Below the pieces are notes generated by a model. It did no database searches and was not told the DNA's origin. It saw only the letters and a list, made by a program, of their open reading frames with translations. Made by a program: the position numbers and the translations under genes. Of a stretch of DNA of 64,000 nucleotides, positions 49,846 through 57,789 are shown one piece after another (the first letter of the stretch is position 1; each line of letters starts with the position of its first letter). Source of the stretch: CAYRDK01 sp043819345 (GTDB taxonomy: Bacteria; Omnitrophota; Gorgyraeia; Velamenicoccales; Velamenicoccaceae); contig JBDREX010000008.1 in the NCBI GenBank assembly GCA_043819345.1, forward strand, positions 1 to 64,000, given 5' to 3'.

Positions 49846-50271
49846 ATGAAAAATAAATTTTTTTTAAGTCAGTTGTTTTTTTTAGTTTTCGTGTTTTGTC
49901 TTATGGCTGGATGCGCGCACATTCAGGAAGCGGCTAAACAGCTTTGGGGAAGCTCTATTTCTCACTTGGAAAAAGAGCGTCCGAATGGCCAATCACAGGA
50001 TTTTGCCTTGCCTTTAGATAGATGCTTTCAGGAAGTTCAGGACATTGTCAATTTTTATAGAGGCAATGTTTATCTAAAAGACGAGAAGAAGAGGTATATG
50101 GCGGCTATGGGGTTTAAGGGGTTTGTAGATACAACGGAGGTTGGAATATTTTTTACAGTGTTAGATGATCAGCATACCAAGATAGAGGTTGCTTCTATGA
50201 GTCCAAAGCTGATGCGAAAAGTCGCCGGGTATATTTTTACCGGCTTACAAAAGTCAATAGCCACTCAATAA
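49846..50271 (+). CDS. Small lipoprotein, unknown function
   Basis: The 141-residue protein has a lipoprotein signal peptide: a hydrophobic stretch followed by the lipobox LMAGC, with lipidation expected at that Cys (residue 23). The mature part, with LPLDRCFQEVQDIVNFY and FFTVLDDQHTKIEVASMSP, looks like the DUF3568-type group of small lipoproteins, but this is uncertain. It starts 13 bp upstream of the PagL-like gene's start and is probably co-transcribed. Confidence 0.8.
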   Translation: MKNKFFLSQLFFLVFVFCLMAGCAHIQEAAKQLWGSSISHLEKERPNGQSQDFALPLDRCFQEVQDIVNFYRGNVYLKDEKKRYMAAMGFKGFVDTTEVGIFFTVLDDQHTKIEVASMSPKLMRKVAGYIFTGLQKSIATQ

Positions 50272-50284
50272 AAAGAGAGGGAAT

Positions 50285-50959
50285 ATGGCTAATGAAAGAA
50301 GTAAGACGATTGTTGCTGGGGTATTTTTAATCATGTGTTTTTGTTGTGCTCAGGCTTATGCATTGAATGAACAAGAGGATGATGTTTTGATTTTTTCACA
50401 GCGCCAGCAGGATATGGAGCCTATTGAAGAAAGTGAAGCTCCTGAGAAAGCGGGCATTGGTAAGTGGCTTCAGGAAGCTGGTTTTTTTACAGGCTACATA
50501 CGAGGTAATCTGAAAAATCAGGGTGATCTAGAGGTAATTCCAACCGGCCTTCGTTTTGGTTTTGATTTGAAGCCTTTTGTTGAAAAGTTTGGGATTCATC
50601 TCAACGGTATGTTTGAAATTCTCTATGAGCCTTTTATCAATACGATTATTGGGCCTCGTAACAATGTTGAATTGGGATGCGCTTTTTTGTTTAGGTATTC
50701 TTATCCTTTAACGAGCAAGTTTTATCCTTATATTGAGGTTGGTTCCGGGCTTTATTACATGACGCTTGCCACACAAGAGCAATCAACGCAGTTTAATTTT
50801 ATAGATCAGGGTGGCGCCGGTTTCTCTTATTTTTTAAGAGAGGACTTGGCATTAAACGTGGGGTATCGGTTTAGGCATGTTTCCAATTGTTCAATAAAAC
50901 AGCCCAATAGTGGTATTAATGCCGATGTCTACCTGGTCGGGATGTCCTATTATTTTTGA
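50285..50959 (+). CDS. Acyloxyacyl hydrolase / lipid A 3-O-deacylase (PagL-like) outer-membrane protein
   Basis: The 224-residue protein has a signal peptide (hydrophobic to about AQAYA, residue 26) and a short barrel domain. Near its end, YRFRHVSNCSIKQPNSGIN matches the PagL/acyloxyacyl hydrolase signature with the catalytic His-x-Ser pair, and the protein ends in Phe (YLVGMSYYF). PagL removes the 3-O acyl chain of lipid A; the presence of such a gene implies lipopolysaccharide, or at least a related outer leaflet. AAAGAGAGGG precedes the ATG. Confidence 0.83.
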   Translation: MANERSKTIVAGVFLIMCFCCAQAYALNEQEDDVLIFSQRQQDMEPIEESEAPEKAGIGKWLQEAGFFTGYIRGNLKNQGDLEVIPTGLRFGFDLKPFVEKFGIHLNGMFEILYEPFINTIIGPRNNVELGCAFLFRYSYPLTSKFYPYIEVGSGLYYMTLATQEQSTQFNFIDQGGAGFSYFLREDLALNVGYRFRHVSNCSIKQPNSGINADVYLVGMSYYF

Positions 50960-51040
50960 AACAGATTATATCTGTATTAAAAAGACACAAGAGAGTTCGG
51001 GCGGATCAATTGTTTGCGAAACTCGGAGAAAAGAGGTGTT

Positions 51041-51487
51041 ATGTTAGAAGAGAGAATTATGTTGGATTTTAAAGAATCTATGAAAGCTAAGGATCAGTTG
51101 CGCACACAGACAATTAGTTTTTTGCGCTCGGAATTAAAGTATTATGCTATTAACAATAAAAAAGAGAAGCTTGAAGATGGTGATGTGATTTCTGTTTTGA
51201 AGAAGATGGTTAAGCAGAGGCAGGATTCCATTACTCAGTTTGAAAAAGGCCAAAGAATGGATCTGGTTGAAAAAGAGAAAAATGAGCTGGAAATATTAAA
51301 AGCTTATCTGCCACAGGATTTAAGCGAGCAGGAATTAGAGCGGTTTATTGAAGAAGCCCTTGTAGCGACACATGCTTCGTCAATAAAAGATATGGGTAAG
51401 GTTATCAAAGAAGTTATGTCGCTTTCCAAAGGCAGGGCCGATGGAAAGATGGTTAGTGAGTTTGTCCGAAAGAAACTTGGCGCTTGA
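51041..51487 (+). CDS. GatB/YqeY domain-containing protein
   Basis: From ATG 51041 (behind AAAGAGGTG) the protein has 148 residues; an upstream TTG at 51014 is in frame but less likely. DFKESMKAKDQLRTQTISFL, ILKAYLPQDLSEQELERFI and KDMGKVIKEVMSLSKGRADG are typical YqeY sequence. YqeY resembles the tail domain of the GatB amidotransferase subunit that contacts tRNA; its role as a free-standing protein is not established. Confidence 0.93.
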   Translation: MLEERIMLDFKESMKAKDQLRTQTISFLRSELKYYAINNKKEKLEDGDVISVLKKMVKQRQDSITQFEKGQRMDLVEKEKNELEILKAYLPQDLSEQELERFIEEALVATHASSIKDMGKVIKEVMSLSKGRADGKMVSEFVRKKLGA

Positions 51488-51580
51488 GGATTCTGAATGG
51501 TCGCGTTAGCATATAAATGTCTCAAACCCGTATATACGCCAACTCGCTAACTGGTTGATACATAAAGGAGAGTTTTCGTT

Positions 51581-52237
51581 ATGGTAAGCTTGCTCATGAT
51601 TGTAGTTATTATTGTTGTCCTGGGTTTAATTATGGAGATTGCTGCGACAGCCTTAAAACTGACGGGTCTTGATATTCATACGGCTAGATTTCAGGCGCTT
51701 TCGGCTATTACGGGGACGGGTTTTACGACAAAAGAAACTGAATTGATCATGGGGCATCGGCAACGAAGAAGCATCATTATGACGCTGATGATTCTTGGGC
51801 CGATTTGTTTTTTAGGCATGTTAAGTTCTGTTTTGATTTCTTTTGGAGAGAAATTTGATATTAAACACCTTATCGCTTTGCTTTTGTTTGTTGGTTTTCT
51901 TCTGGTGTTAACGCGCAGTAAGCGCTTTGTAAAGATGTTCCACAATCAGATTGAGAAACAGCTCAAAAAATATAAGTATCCTAGAAAACTGCAGTTTGAC
52001 GAGCTTTTACAGCTGGATAGCGACTTTGGTATTTTCGAATTGAAAATAACCAATACTTCTGCTTTTGTCAATAAACAGTTGATTGATGCGAATTTTAAAG
52101 AAAAAGGTTTTATTGTACTGGCTATTGAGAGAGCTGGAGAGCTTTTAACAACGCCAAAAGGCAGTGATATGATTTTGACAGAGGATGTTTTAGTGATTTT
52201 TGGTAAAATGAAAGATATCAAAGGGCTTCATGACTGA
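51581..52237 (+). CDS. Membrane protein with TrkA-C (RCK_C) domain
   Basis: The 218-residue protein has about three N-terminal membrane helices (MVSLLMIVVIIVVLGLI, IMTLMILGPICFLGML, LIALLLFVGFLLVL) and a TrkA-C type domain at 140-215 (FELKITNTSAFVNKQL, ELLTTPKGSDMILTEDVLVIFG), which in K+ channels and transporters binds ligands such as c-di-AMP or nucleotides. It is not a complete Trk or Ktr transporter; the pore-forming part is absent. The function is likely ion-transport related. Confidence 0.82.
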   Translation: MVSLLMIVVIIVVLGLIMEIAATALKLTGLDIHTARFQALSAITGTGFTTKETELIMGHRQRRSIIMTLMILGPICFLGMLSSVLISFGEKFDIKHLIALLLFVGFLLVLTRSKRFVKMFHNQIEKQLKKYKYPRKLQFDELLQLDSDFGIFELKITNTSAFVNKQLIDANFKEKGFIVLAIERAGELLTTPKGSDMILTEDVLVIFGKMKDIKGLHD

Positions 52238-52328
52238 TGGCAAATCGCGCTGAACAGCCAAGATATAAAATATTTTAAAGCTTTGGCTGGTCAGGAAAGC
52301 GCGCTCTGAAAAAAACTTGAAAATTGTA

Positions 52329-52357
52329 TTGACTCAAAAAATAAAATAATATAATAT
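52329..52357 (+). promoter_or_regulatory. Promoter of the polyamine operon
   Basis: TTGACT (52329-52334) and TAATAT (52352-52357) with a 17-bp spacer. Transcription would start near 52364, before the leader hairpin at 52378-52406. Confidence 0.6.
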
Positions 52358-52377
52358 ATCACCAACAAGAATAAGGG

Positions 52378-52406
52378 GGCCCATAAAATATGGGTCTTTC
52401 ATTTTT
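52378..52406 (+). terminator. Terminator-like hairpin in the speD leader
   Basis: GGCCCATA (52378-52385) pairs with TATGGGTC (52389-52396), including one G-U, followed by TTTCATTTTT. It lies ~15 nt into the transcript and 32 nt before the speD start, so it could attenuate speD expression. Confidence 0.45.
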
Positions 52407-52437
52407 AGGTCAATCGCAGATAGGAAGATATTAGAGA

Positions 52438-52824
52438 ATGAACAAATCGAAAAAGGGTTTTTGTGTTACTAAGAGTAATGTCAGCTATACAGGTACACAT
52501 TTACTTTTAGAAATATGGGGCGCAAAGAACTTGAGTTCTTTGGATGCTGTTGAAAAGGCTTTAACAGACGCTGTTAAGGCGTGCGGTGCAACATTATTGG
52601 AAGTTAAACTGCATCATTTTACTCCTTCTTATGGTATTTCTGGTGTCGCGATTATTATGGAGTCACATTTAAGTGTTCATACGTGGCCTGAGTTTCAATA
52701 TGCGGCTATTGACATTTTTGTGTGCGGAAATGTAGATCCTTACCAGGCAGTGCCTGTCTTAAAAAAGTTTTTTAAGCCAAAGAGAATGCAGATTATTGAG
52801 TTGAAAAGGGGAATTTTGGGATGA
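52438..52824 (+). CDS. speD: S-adenosylmethionine decarboxylase proenzyme
   Basis: The 128-residue bacterial AdoMetDC has MESHLSVHTWPEF, in which the chain self-cleaves between E75 and S76 and S76 becomes the pyruvoyl cofactor; H81 and C96 (DIFVCG) are the known helper residues. It makes decarboxylated AdoMet, the aminopropyl donor. The stop overlaps the speE start (ATGA). A hairpin in the leader suggests regulation. Confidence 0.96.
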   Translation: MNKSKKGFCVTKSNVSYTGTHLLLEIWGAKNLSSLDAVEKALTDAVKACGATLLEVKLHHFTPSYGISGVAIIMESHLSVHTWPEFQYAAIDIFVCGNVDPYQAVPVLKKFFKPKRMQIIELKRGILG

Positions 52825-53720
52825 GTGAAGTTTTAACCGGTTCCCGCTTAAAAAACAGCCAAGATGAGTCGTGGTTCCAGGAGACATTACATGATGGCTT
52901 TAGGCAGTCGCATCAGATTACGTCTGTTCTTGCTTCAAAAAAGACGAAGTTCCAAGACTGTCAGCTTCTCAATACGCCTGTATTTGGGCGGATGCTTGTC
53001 TTAGATGGGGTTGTGCAGACAACTGAAAAAGATGAATTTGTTTATCATGAAATGCTTACACACATAGCTATGTTGACGCATCCTGATCCGAAGCGAGTTT
53101 TAATTATCGGTGCCGGTGACGGGGGAATTTTAAGGGAAGTGTTAAAGTATGATGTGGAGCAGGTTACGATGGTTGAAATAGATGCGGATGTTATTGAGTT
53201 TTCCAAAGAGCATTTACCGATGATTTGTGAAAATGCTTTTGAGGACAAAAGAGCGAAAGTTTTGGTAGATGATGGGGCTAAATTTGTTGAGCAAACAAAG
53301 GAGAAATTTGATGTTGTTCTCGTGGATTCTCCAGATCCTATTGGCCCGGCAAAAGTTTTATTTTCAGAAAAGTTTTACAATAATGTCTTCAATTGCTTAA
53401 CAGCTGATGGGGTCATGGCACGTCAGAGCGGGGTACCTGTTTTACAGGGTCCGGAATTGTCTGATGCGGTAGCGGTTTTAAAAAAAGTTTTTCCTAAAGT
53501 ATTTGTTTATCTGGCTTCTATACCTACTTATATTGGAGGTTTTTTTAGTTTTGTTTTCGGTTCGAAGACCTATGATCCGACAAAGTTGAGTTTGGATGCA
53601 CTGAAAAAGAAGTATGAAGCGGTTGGACTGAAGTCAAAATATTATAACCCAGAGATCCATCTTGCGGCGTTTGCATTGCCCAATTTTGTTAAGGATCTCG
53701 CTTCTAAGGGAGGCAAGTAG
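52821..53720 (+). CDS. speE: Spermidine synthase (aminopropyltransferase)
   Basis: The 299-residue protein has a Rossmann methyltransferase-like core: LIIGAGDGGILREVLKY, MVEIDADVIEFSKEHLP, and VVLVDSPDPIGPAKVLFSE, plus the gate-loop FYNNVFNCL and MARQSGVPVLQ. Spermidine synthase joins the aminopropyl group of decarboxylated AdoMet to putrescine. The context (speD before, an AdoMetDC-like gene after) is a spermidine or carboxyspermidine-like pathway. No putrescine-forming enzyme of the classical type lies nearby. Confidence 0.95.
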   Translation: MSEVLTGSRLKNSQDESWFQETLHDGFRQSHQITSVLASKKTKFQDCQLLNTPVFGRMLVLDGVVQTTEKDEFVYHEMLTHIAMLTHPDPKRVLIIGAGDGGILREVLKYDVEQVTMVEIDADVIEFSKEHLPMICENAFEDKRAKVLVDDGAKFVEQTKEKFDVVLVDSPDPIGPAKVLFSEKFYNNVFNCLTADGVMARQSGVPVLQGPELSDAVAVLKKVFPKVFVYLASIPTYIGGFFSFVFGSKTYDPTKLSLDALKKKYEAVGLKSKYYNPEIHLAAFALPNFVKDLASKGGK

Positions 53721-53724
53721 AAGA

Positions 53725-54105
53725 ATGTCAAAAAATAGCCAATATAAAGAAGGAAGCTTTGGCTTGGAAGTAGTTCTTGATTTGTACGAATGTGACCCAA
53801 AGGTGATTCGCTCTAAAAAGAAATTAGCCGAGTATGCCACAAAACTGTGTAAACTCTTAAACATGAAAAAGTTTGGGAAAACGCTTTTGCCTCACTTTGG
53901 GCATCAAGCGGCGCATACAGCTGGTTATTCTATGCTTCAGTTTATAGAGACCAGTTCTATTACGGGGCATTTTTCAGAGCTTTGGAATTCCGCCTACATT
54001 AACATTTTTTCCTGTAGAGAGTTTGATGCACAAAAAGCTATTGATTTCTCCGTTGAATTTTTCGGAGCCAAGAAAGTTAAAAAGAGAGTTTTATTGCGAA
54101 AGTAG
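53725..54105 (+). CDS. Divergent second AdoMetDC-family (SpeD-like) protein
   Basis: The 126-residue product (ATG 53725, 5 bp after speE; AGGGAGG upstream) aligns by length and pattern with SpeD. Its LDLYECDPKVI corresponds to the start of the AdoMetDC fold, FIETSSITGHFSE (residues 73-85) to the ES-cleavage region, and NIFSC (C97) to the DIFVC of SpeD. However, E75 is followed by Thr76 instead of the pyruvoyl-forming Ser, with Ser at 77 and 78. It could cleave at a shifted site, be an inactive partner of SpeD, or have a new activity. AdoMetDC-family proteins that became arginine or ornithine decarboxylases have been reported, which would supply the missing putrescine step. Confidence 0.8.
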   Translation: MSKNSQYKEGSFGLEVVLDLYECDPKVIRSKKKLAEYATKLCKLLNMKKFGKTLLPHFGHQAAHTAGYSMLQFIETSSITGHFSELWNSAYINIFSCREFDAQKAIDFSVEFFGAKKVKKRVLLRK

Positions 54106-54144
54106 TTTTTTAACTTTCCTATAGTTTTTGATGATTCAAAATTT

Positions 54145-54180
54145 AAAGCCGCTCGTTTTTTTCGGGCGGCTTTATCTTTT
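54145..54180 (+). terminator. Terminator of the polyamine operon
   Basis: AAAGCCGC (54145-54152) pairs with GCGGCTTT (54166-54173), followed by a T-rich run (ATCTTTTT). Confidence 0.85.
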
Positions 54181-54302
54181 TGCTCTTTAGTCTGAATTTT
54201 AATTTGTGATTTTGGCCTTTTCAGTTTGCTTTTGGGTTTTTCTGTCTTCTTTACCTGTTGGCAGGCAGGACTCTTCTGTTTTAGGGGATTATGCAATACA
54301 GA

Positions 54303-54331
54303 TTGACACCGTGGCAAGGCTTAGATATAAT
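54303..54331 (+). promoter_or_regulatory. Consensus sigma-70 promoter of the lysS gene cluster
   Basis: TTGACA (54303-54308), 17-bp spacer, TATAAT (54326-54331), a perfect match to the -35/-10 consensus. It would give a leader of ~62 nt before lysS. Confidence 0.85.
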
Positions 54332-54400
54332 AAATTCCGATTTGACAGTATTTTCTTAACTCATTATTTGTACAGAGGTTATGATAGCGAGGAGTATAAC

Positions 54401-55876
54401 ATGGAATTAAATGAAATAATCGCGCAGAGGATAGAAAAGTTAGAAGCTTTGAAGAGCGCAAACATAGATCCTTATGGGAATAAGTTTGAGAGAACGCATA
54501 CGATAAAAGATCTTCTGGCTTCTTTTAAAGAGAATGAGAAAGTCGTATTAGCTGGCAGGCTAATGGCAAAACGTAAGCATGGAAAGGTCTGTTTTGCCGA
54601 TTTAAGAGACCAGGAAGGCCGTTTGCAGTTGTATGCAAGAAAAGGTGATTCTTTGAATGAGGAACAGTTTGAGCTGTTTAACAAGCTTGACATTGGAGAT
54701 ATCGTTGGTTGTATGGGAGAGACGTTTAAGACGCACACGGATGAGCCGACATTGAAAGTTACGGATTTTGTGCTTTTGTCAAAATCCTTGCGGCCCTTAC
54801 CGGAAAAGTGGCATGGATTAAAAGATATCCAGATCCGCTATCGTCAAAGATATGTTGACTTAATTGCAAGCGCTGATGTTAAAAAGATTTTTATTTTGCG
54901 CTCAAAGATTGTTAGTTCTATACGCGATTTTTTAAATCAGAAGGGTTTTTTGGAAGTTGAAACACCCATGATGCATATTATTCCGGGCGGAGCAGCTGGC
55001 AGGCCTTTTGGAACACATCATAACGAATATGATATGGATCTTTTTTTAAGAATTGCGCCGGAATTATACCTTAAGCGCCTTATTGTGGGCGGGTTTGAAA
55101 AGATTTACGAAATTAACCGCAGTTTTCGTAATGAAGGTGTTTCAACACGCCATAATCCTGAGTTTACAATGCTTGAGCTCTATGCCGCTTATTGCGATTA
55201 TGAAGATATGATGAAGATTACAGAGGAGTTATTTGCTTATGTGGCACAGAAAGTTTTAGGTACTTTAATTCTTGAATTTCAGGGTCAGAAAATTGACCTG
55301 ACTCCTCCATGGCCAAGGCGTTCTTTTGCCAGCGCTGTTAAGGAAAAGTTTGATATTAATCCCGAAGATGAAGCATCTGTTATGGTTGAAAAGCTTCAAA
55401 AAAAAGGCAGGGCTGTTGAAGATCGTTTGAGCCGGTCTCAGATTGTTAAAATGGTAGAAGATATTTTACAGGAGGACGCACCCACACAGCCTGTTTTCTT
55501 TACGGACTATTTTAGCATTTTGTGTCCATTGGCAAAAAATAAAAAAGATAACCCTTTGATTTCAGAAAGGTTTGAATTATACGTGGCTGGTATGGAAGTT
55601 GCTAATGCCTATTCAGAGCTTAATGACCCTGTTGAACAGAAAGCTCGTTTTCAGCTTGAGATTAATGAAAATGCTGCTGTTCATTGCTGTCTTGATGAGG
55701 ATTTTGTCCAGGCTTTAGAATATGGTATGCCGCCAACGGGTGGGCTTGGAATTGGCATAGATCGCCTGACCATGCTTATTTTGAATCAACCTTCTATTAG
55801 AGATGTTATCTTATTCCCTTTGTTACGTCCTGAAAAGGGAGTTTCTGCACAAGACCAGGAAGATAATAATTCATAA
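54401..55876 (+). CDS. lysS: Lysyl-tRNA synthetase, class II
   Basis: The start is ATG 54401, behind GCGAGGAG, giving 491 residues; a longer in-frame ORF would run through the promoter. An N-terminal OB-fold anticodon-binding domain (VVLAGRLMAKRKHGKVCFADL) precedes the class II core: motif 2 FRNEGVSTRHNPEFTMLE, and motif 3 GLGIGIDRLTMLILN with the following SIRDVILFPLLRPE. It charges tRNA-Lys. The order lysS-lolC-lolD is probably an operon: lolC follows 42 bp later with no terminator seen. Confidence 0.97.
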   Translation: MELNEIIAQRIEKLEALKSANIDPYGNKFERTHTIKDLLASFKENEKVVLAGRLMAKRKHGKVCFADLRDQEGRLQLYARKGDSLNEEQFELFNKLDIGDIVGCMGETFKTHTDEPTLKVTDFVLLSKSLRPLPEKWHGLKDIQIRYRQRYVDLIASADVKKIFILRSKIVSSIRDFLNQKGFLEVETPMMHIIPGGAAGRPFGTHHNEYDMDLFLRIAPELYLKRLIVGGFEKIYEINRSFRNEGVSTRHNPEFTMLELYAAYCDYEDMMKITEELFAYVAQKVLGTLILEFQGQKIDLTPPWPRRSFASAVKEKFDINPEDEASVMVEKLQKKGRAVEDRLSRSQIVKMVEDILQEDAPTQPVFFTDYFSILCPLAKNKKDNPLISERFELYVAGMEVANAYSELNDPVEQKARFQLEINENAAVHCCLDEDFVQALEYGMPPTGGLGIGIDRLTMLILNQPSIRDVILFPLLRPEKGVSAQDQEDNNS

Positions 55877-55917
55877 AATTGGCTTGTTACTGTTGCTATG
55901 GCTGAAAGGGTAGGCGC

Positions 55918-57099
55918 ATGAATTTTGAAATTTTTATTGGTGCCCGATATTTTTTAAGCCTTCAAAAAGAAAAGTTTATTTCCGCTATCAGCCTGATTTC
56001 ATCCTTAGGTGTCGCCATAGGTGTTATGGCTTTGATTATTGTTATTGCCGTTATGGCAGGGTTTGACAATGATCTTAAAGATAAAATTATTGGTGTAAAT
56101 CCGCACATTGTTGTGCACAGTGAAGAGGGGATTGCGGATTATCCTGCTTTTTTGAAGCAGATTCGCTCTGTTCGCGGTGTTGAGAGTGTTGCGCCTTATG
56201 TTAGTGGCCAGGCATTTTTATATTTTAAGGATAGGTTCTTAAGTCTTAATATAAAAGGTATTGATTTAGATGCCGAGAAAAAAGTAACACGTATCAGTGA
56301 TTATGTGCTGGGCGATGATCTTGTTTTGCCGCCAGGAGGTATTCTGCTGGGAAGAGAACTGGCGAATGCGTTGGGTATAAAAAAAGGAGATGAGATTATC
56401 TTGTCTTCGCCTATCATAGGGCTTAATACGCCTTTTTATGTGGCCGGTATTTTTTATACGGGCATGTACGACTATGATTTTAATCTCGGGTTTCTGGATA
56501 TTCATGATGCCCAGGATTTTTTTGGGCTTGGTTCGCTTGTAACACAAGTAGGTATTAAGCTTGACGATCCTTATCGATCATTGGTGGTTAAAAAGAAGAT
56601 TGGTCAAATCGTAGGACATAGATATCACATACGGACATGGACGGAAATCAATAAAAACTTTTTTGCGGCTTTAGCGCTCGAAAAGATAACGATGTTTGTC
56701 ATTTTAACGCTTATCGTTCTTGTTGCCTGTTTTAATATTGTTTCCACACTTGTTGTCATGGTAGTTGAAAAAACAAAAGATATCGGCATATTAAAAGCTA
56801 TTGGGGCAAGCGAACAATCTATCCGAAGAATTTTTACCTGGGGAGGCTTGATTATTGGATTTTCCGGCACTCTTTTTGGTATAATATGCGGGGTTGTTTT
56901 ATGCCTTTTGCTGAAAAAATATCAGTTTATTCAATTACCAAAAGATATTTATTCTATTGATCATTTGCCGGTTTTCCTGCGTTGGCAGGATATTGGTTTG
57001 ATTGCGGCTTGTGCCTTAGTGATTAGCTTTCTTTCAACTCTTTATCCGGCTTCTAAGGCTGCCCGGCTTGACCCTGTTGAAGCCCTAAGGTATGAATAA
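55918..57099 (+). CDS. LolC/LolE-type lipoprotein-releasing permease
   Basis: The 393-residue protein has the LolCE layout: one N-terminal helix, a large periplasmic MacB-PCD domain (about 45-255), and three C-terminal helices. The N-terminus IGARYFLSLQKEKFISAISL and VAIGVMALIIVIAVMAGFD are typical, and DIGILKAIGASEQSIRRIF near residue 290 is the conserved coupling-helix region. With LolD it lifts lipoproteins out of the inner membrane. Only one permease gene is present, so a homodimer is likely. The stop overlaps the LolD start by one base (57099). Confidence 0.93.
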   Translation: MNFEIFIGARYFLSLQKEKFISAISLISSLGVAIGVMALIIVIAVMAGFDNDLKDKIIGVNPHIVVHSEEGIADYPAFLKQIRSVRGVESVAPYVSGQAFLYFKDRFLSLNIKGIDLDAEKKVTRISDYVLGDDLVLPPGGILLGRELANALGIKKGDEIILSSPIIGLNTPFYVAGIFYTGMYDYDFNLGFLDIHDAQDFFGLGSLVTQVGIKLDDPYRSLVVKKKIGQIVGHRYHIRTWTEINKNFFAALALEKITMFVILTLIVLVACFNIVSTLVVMVVEKTKDIGILKAIGASEQSIRRIFTWGGLIIGFSGTLFGIICGVVLCLLLKKYQFIQLPKDIYSIDHLPVFLRWQDIGLIAACALVISFLSTLYPASKAARLDPVEALRYE

Positions 57100-57770
57100 T
57101 GCTAAAAGCGAAAAATATCACCAAGAAATATTTTAACGGCCAAAAAGAATTAACAGTTCTAAAAGGCCTTGACCTGGAAGTTGTTAAAGCGGAAGTTTTG
57201 AGTATTGTTGGCCCGAGTGGTGCTGGAAAATCGACACTTTTGCATATATTGGGAGGGCTGGATAATCCTTCGAGCGGCGAAGTTTTTTTAGAAGGCCAGG
57301 ATTTTTCTGTATTGGGAGATTGTGCTAAATCCGAAATCAGAAACAAAAGGTTTGGTTTTGTTTTTCAGTTTTATCATCTTTTGCGTGAATTTTCGGCGCT
57401 TGAAAATGTTATTATGCCGGCTTTGATGCGCAGGGCTTCTTTGCAAAGAAAAGAGATTGAAGAAAAAGCTTTGCATTTGTTTGAGTTTTTGGGGTTGTCT
57501 GGTAGAATTAAACATAGGCCGACAGAGCTTTCTGGAGGGGAGCAGCAGCGTGTAGCAATTGCGCGCGCTTTGATTAATGATCCGGAAGTTTTGTTTTGCG
57601 ATGAGCCGACGGGCAATCTTGATTTTGAAGCAGGCAAACAGATTCAGAACATGCTTCTATCGTTGAATAAGGAGAGAAAAACAACGATTATTATTGTGAC
57701 ACATAGCCAGGATATTGCGCGTAATTCACACAGAGTATTGAAAATTTTTGATGGTAAATTTATTGTCTAA
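57099..57770 (+). CDS. lolD: LolD-type ABC transporter ATP-binding protein
   Basis: The 223-residue ATPase has Walker A GPSGAGKST, Q-loop FVFQFYHLL, signature LSGGEQQRVAIARAL, Walker B VLFCDEPTGNLD and His switch VTHSQ. It starts at the last base of the LolC/E stop, so the two are translationally coupled. It powers lipoprotein release to the LolA-type carrier. Confidence 0.95.
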   Translation: MLKAKNITKKYFNGQKELTVLKGLDLEVVKAEVLSIVGPSGAGKSTLLHILGGLDNPSSGEVFLEGQDFSVLGDCAKSEIRNKRFGFVFQFYHLLREFSALENVIMPALMRRASLQRKEIEEKALHLFEFLGLSGRIKHRPTELSGGEQQRVAIARALINDPEVLFCDEPTGNLDFEAGKQIQNMLLSLNKERKTTIIIVTHSQDIARNSHRVLKIFDGKFIV

Positions 57771-57789
57771 TGCAGGATGTGGAGGGTGT

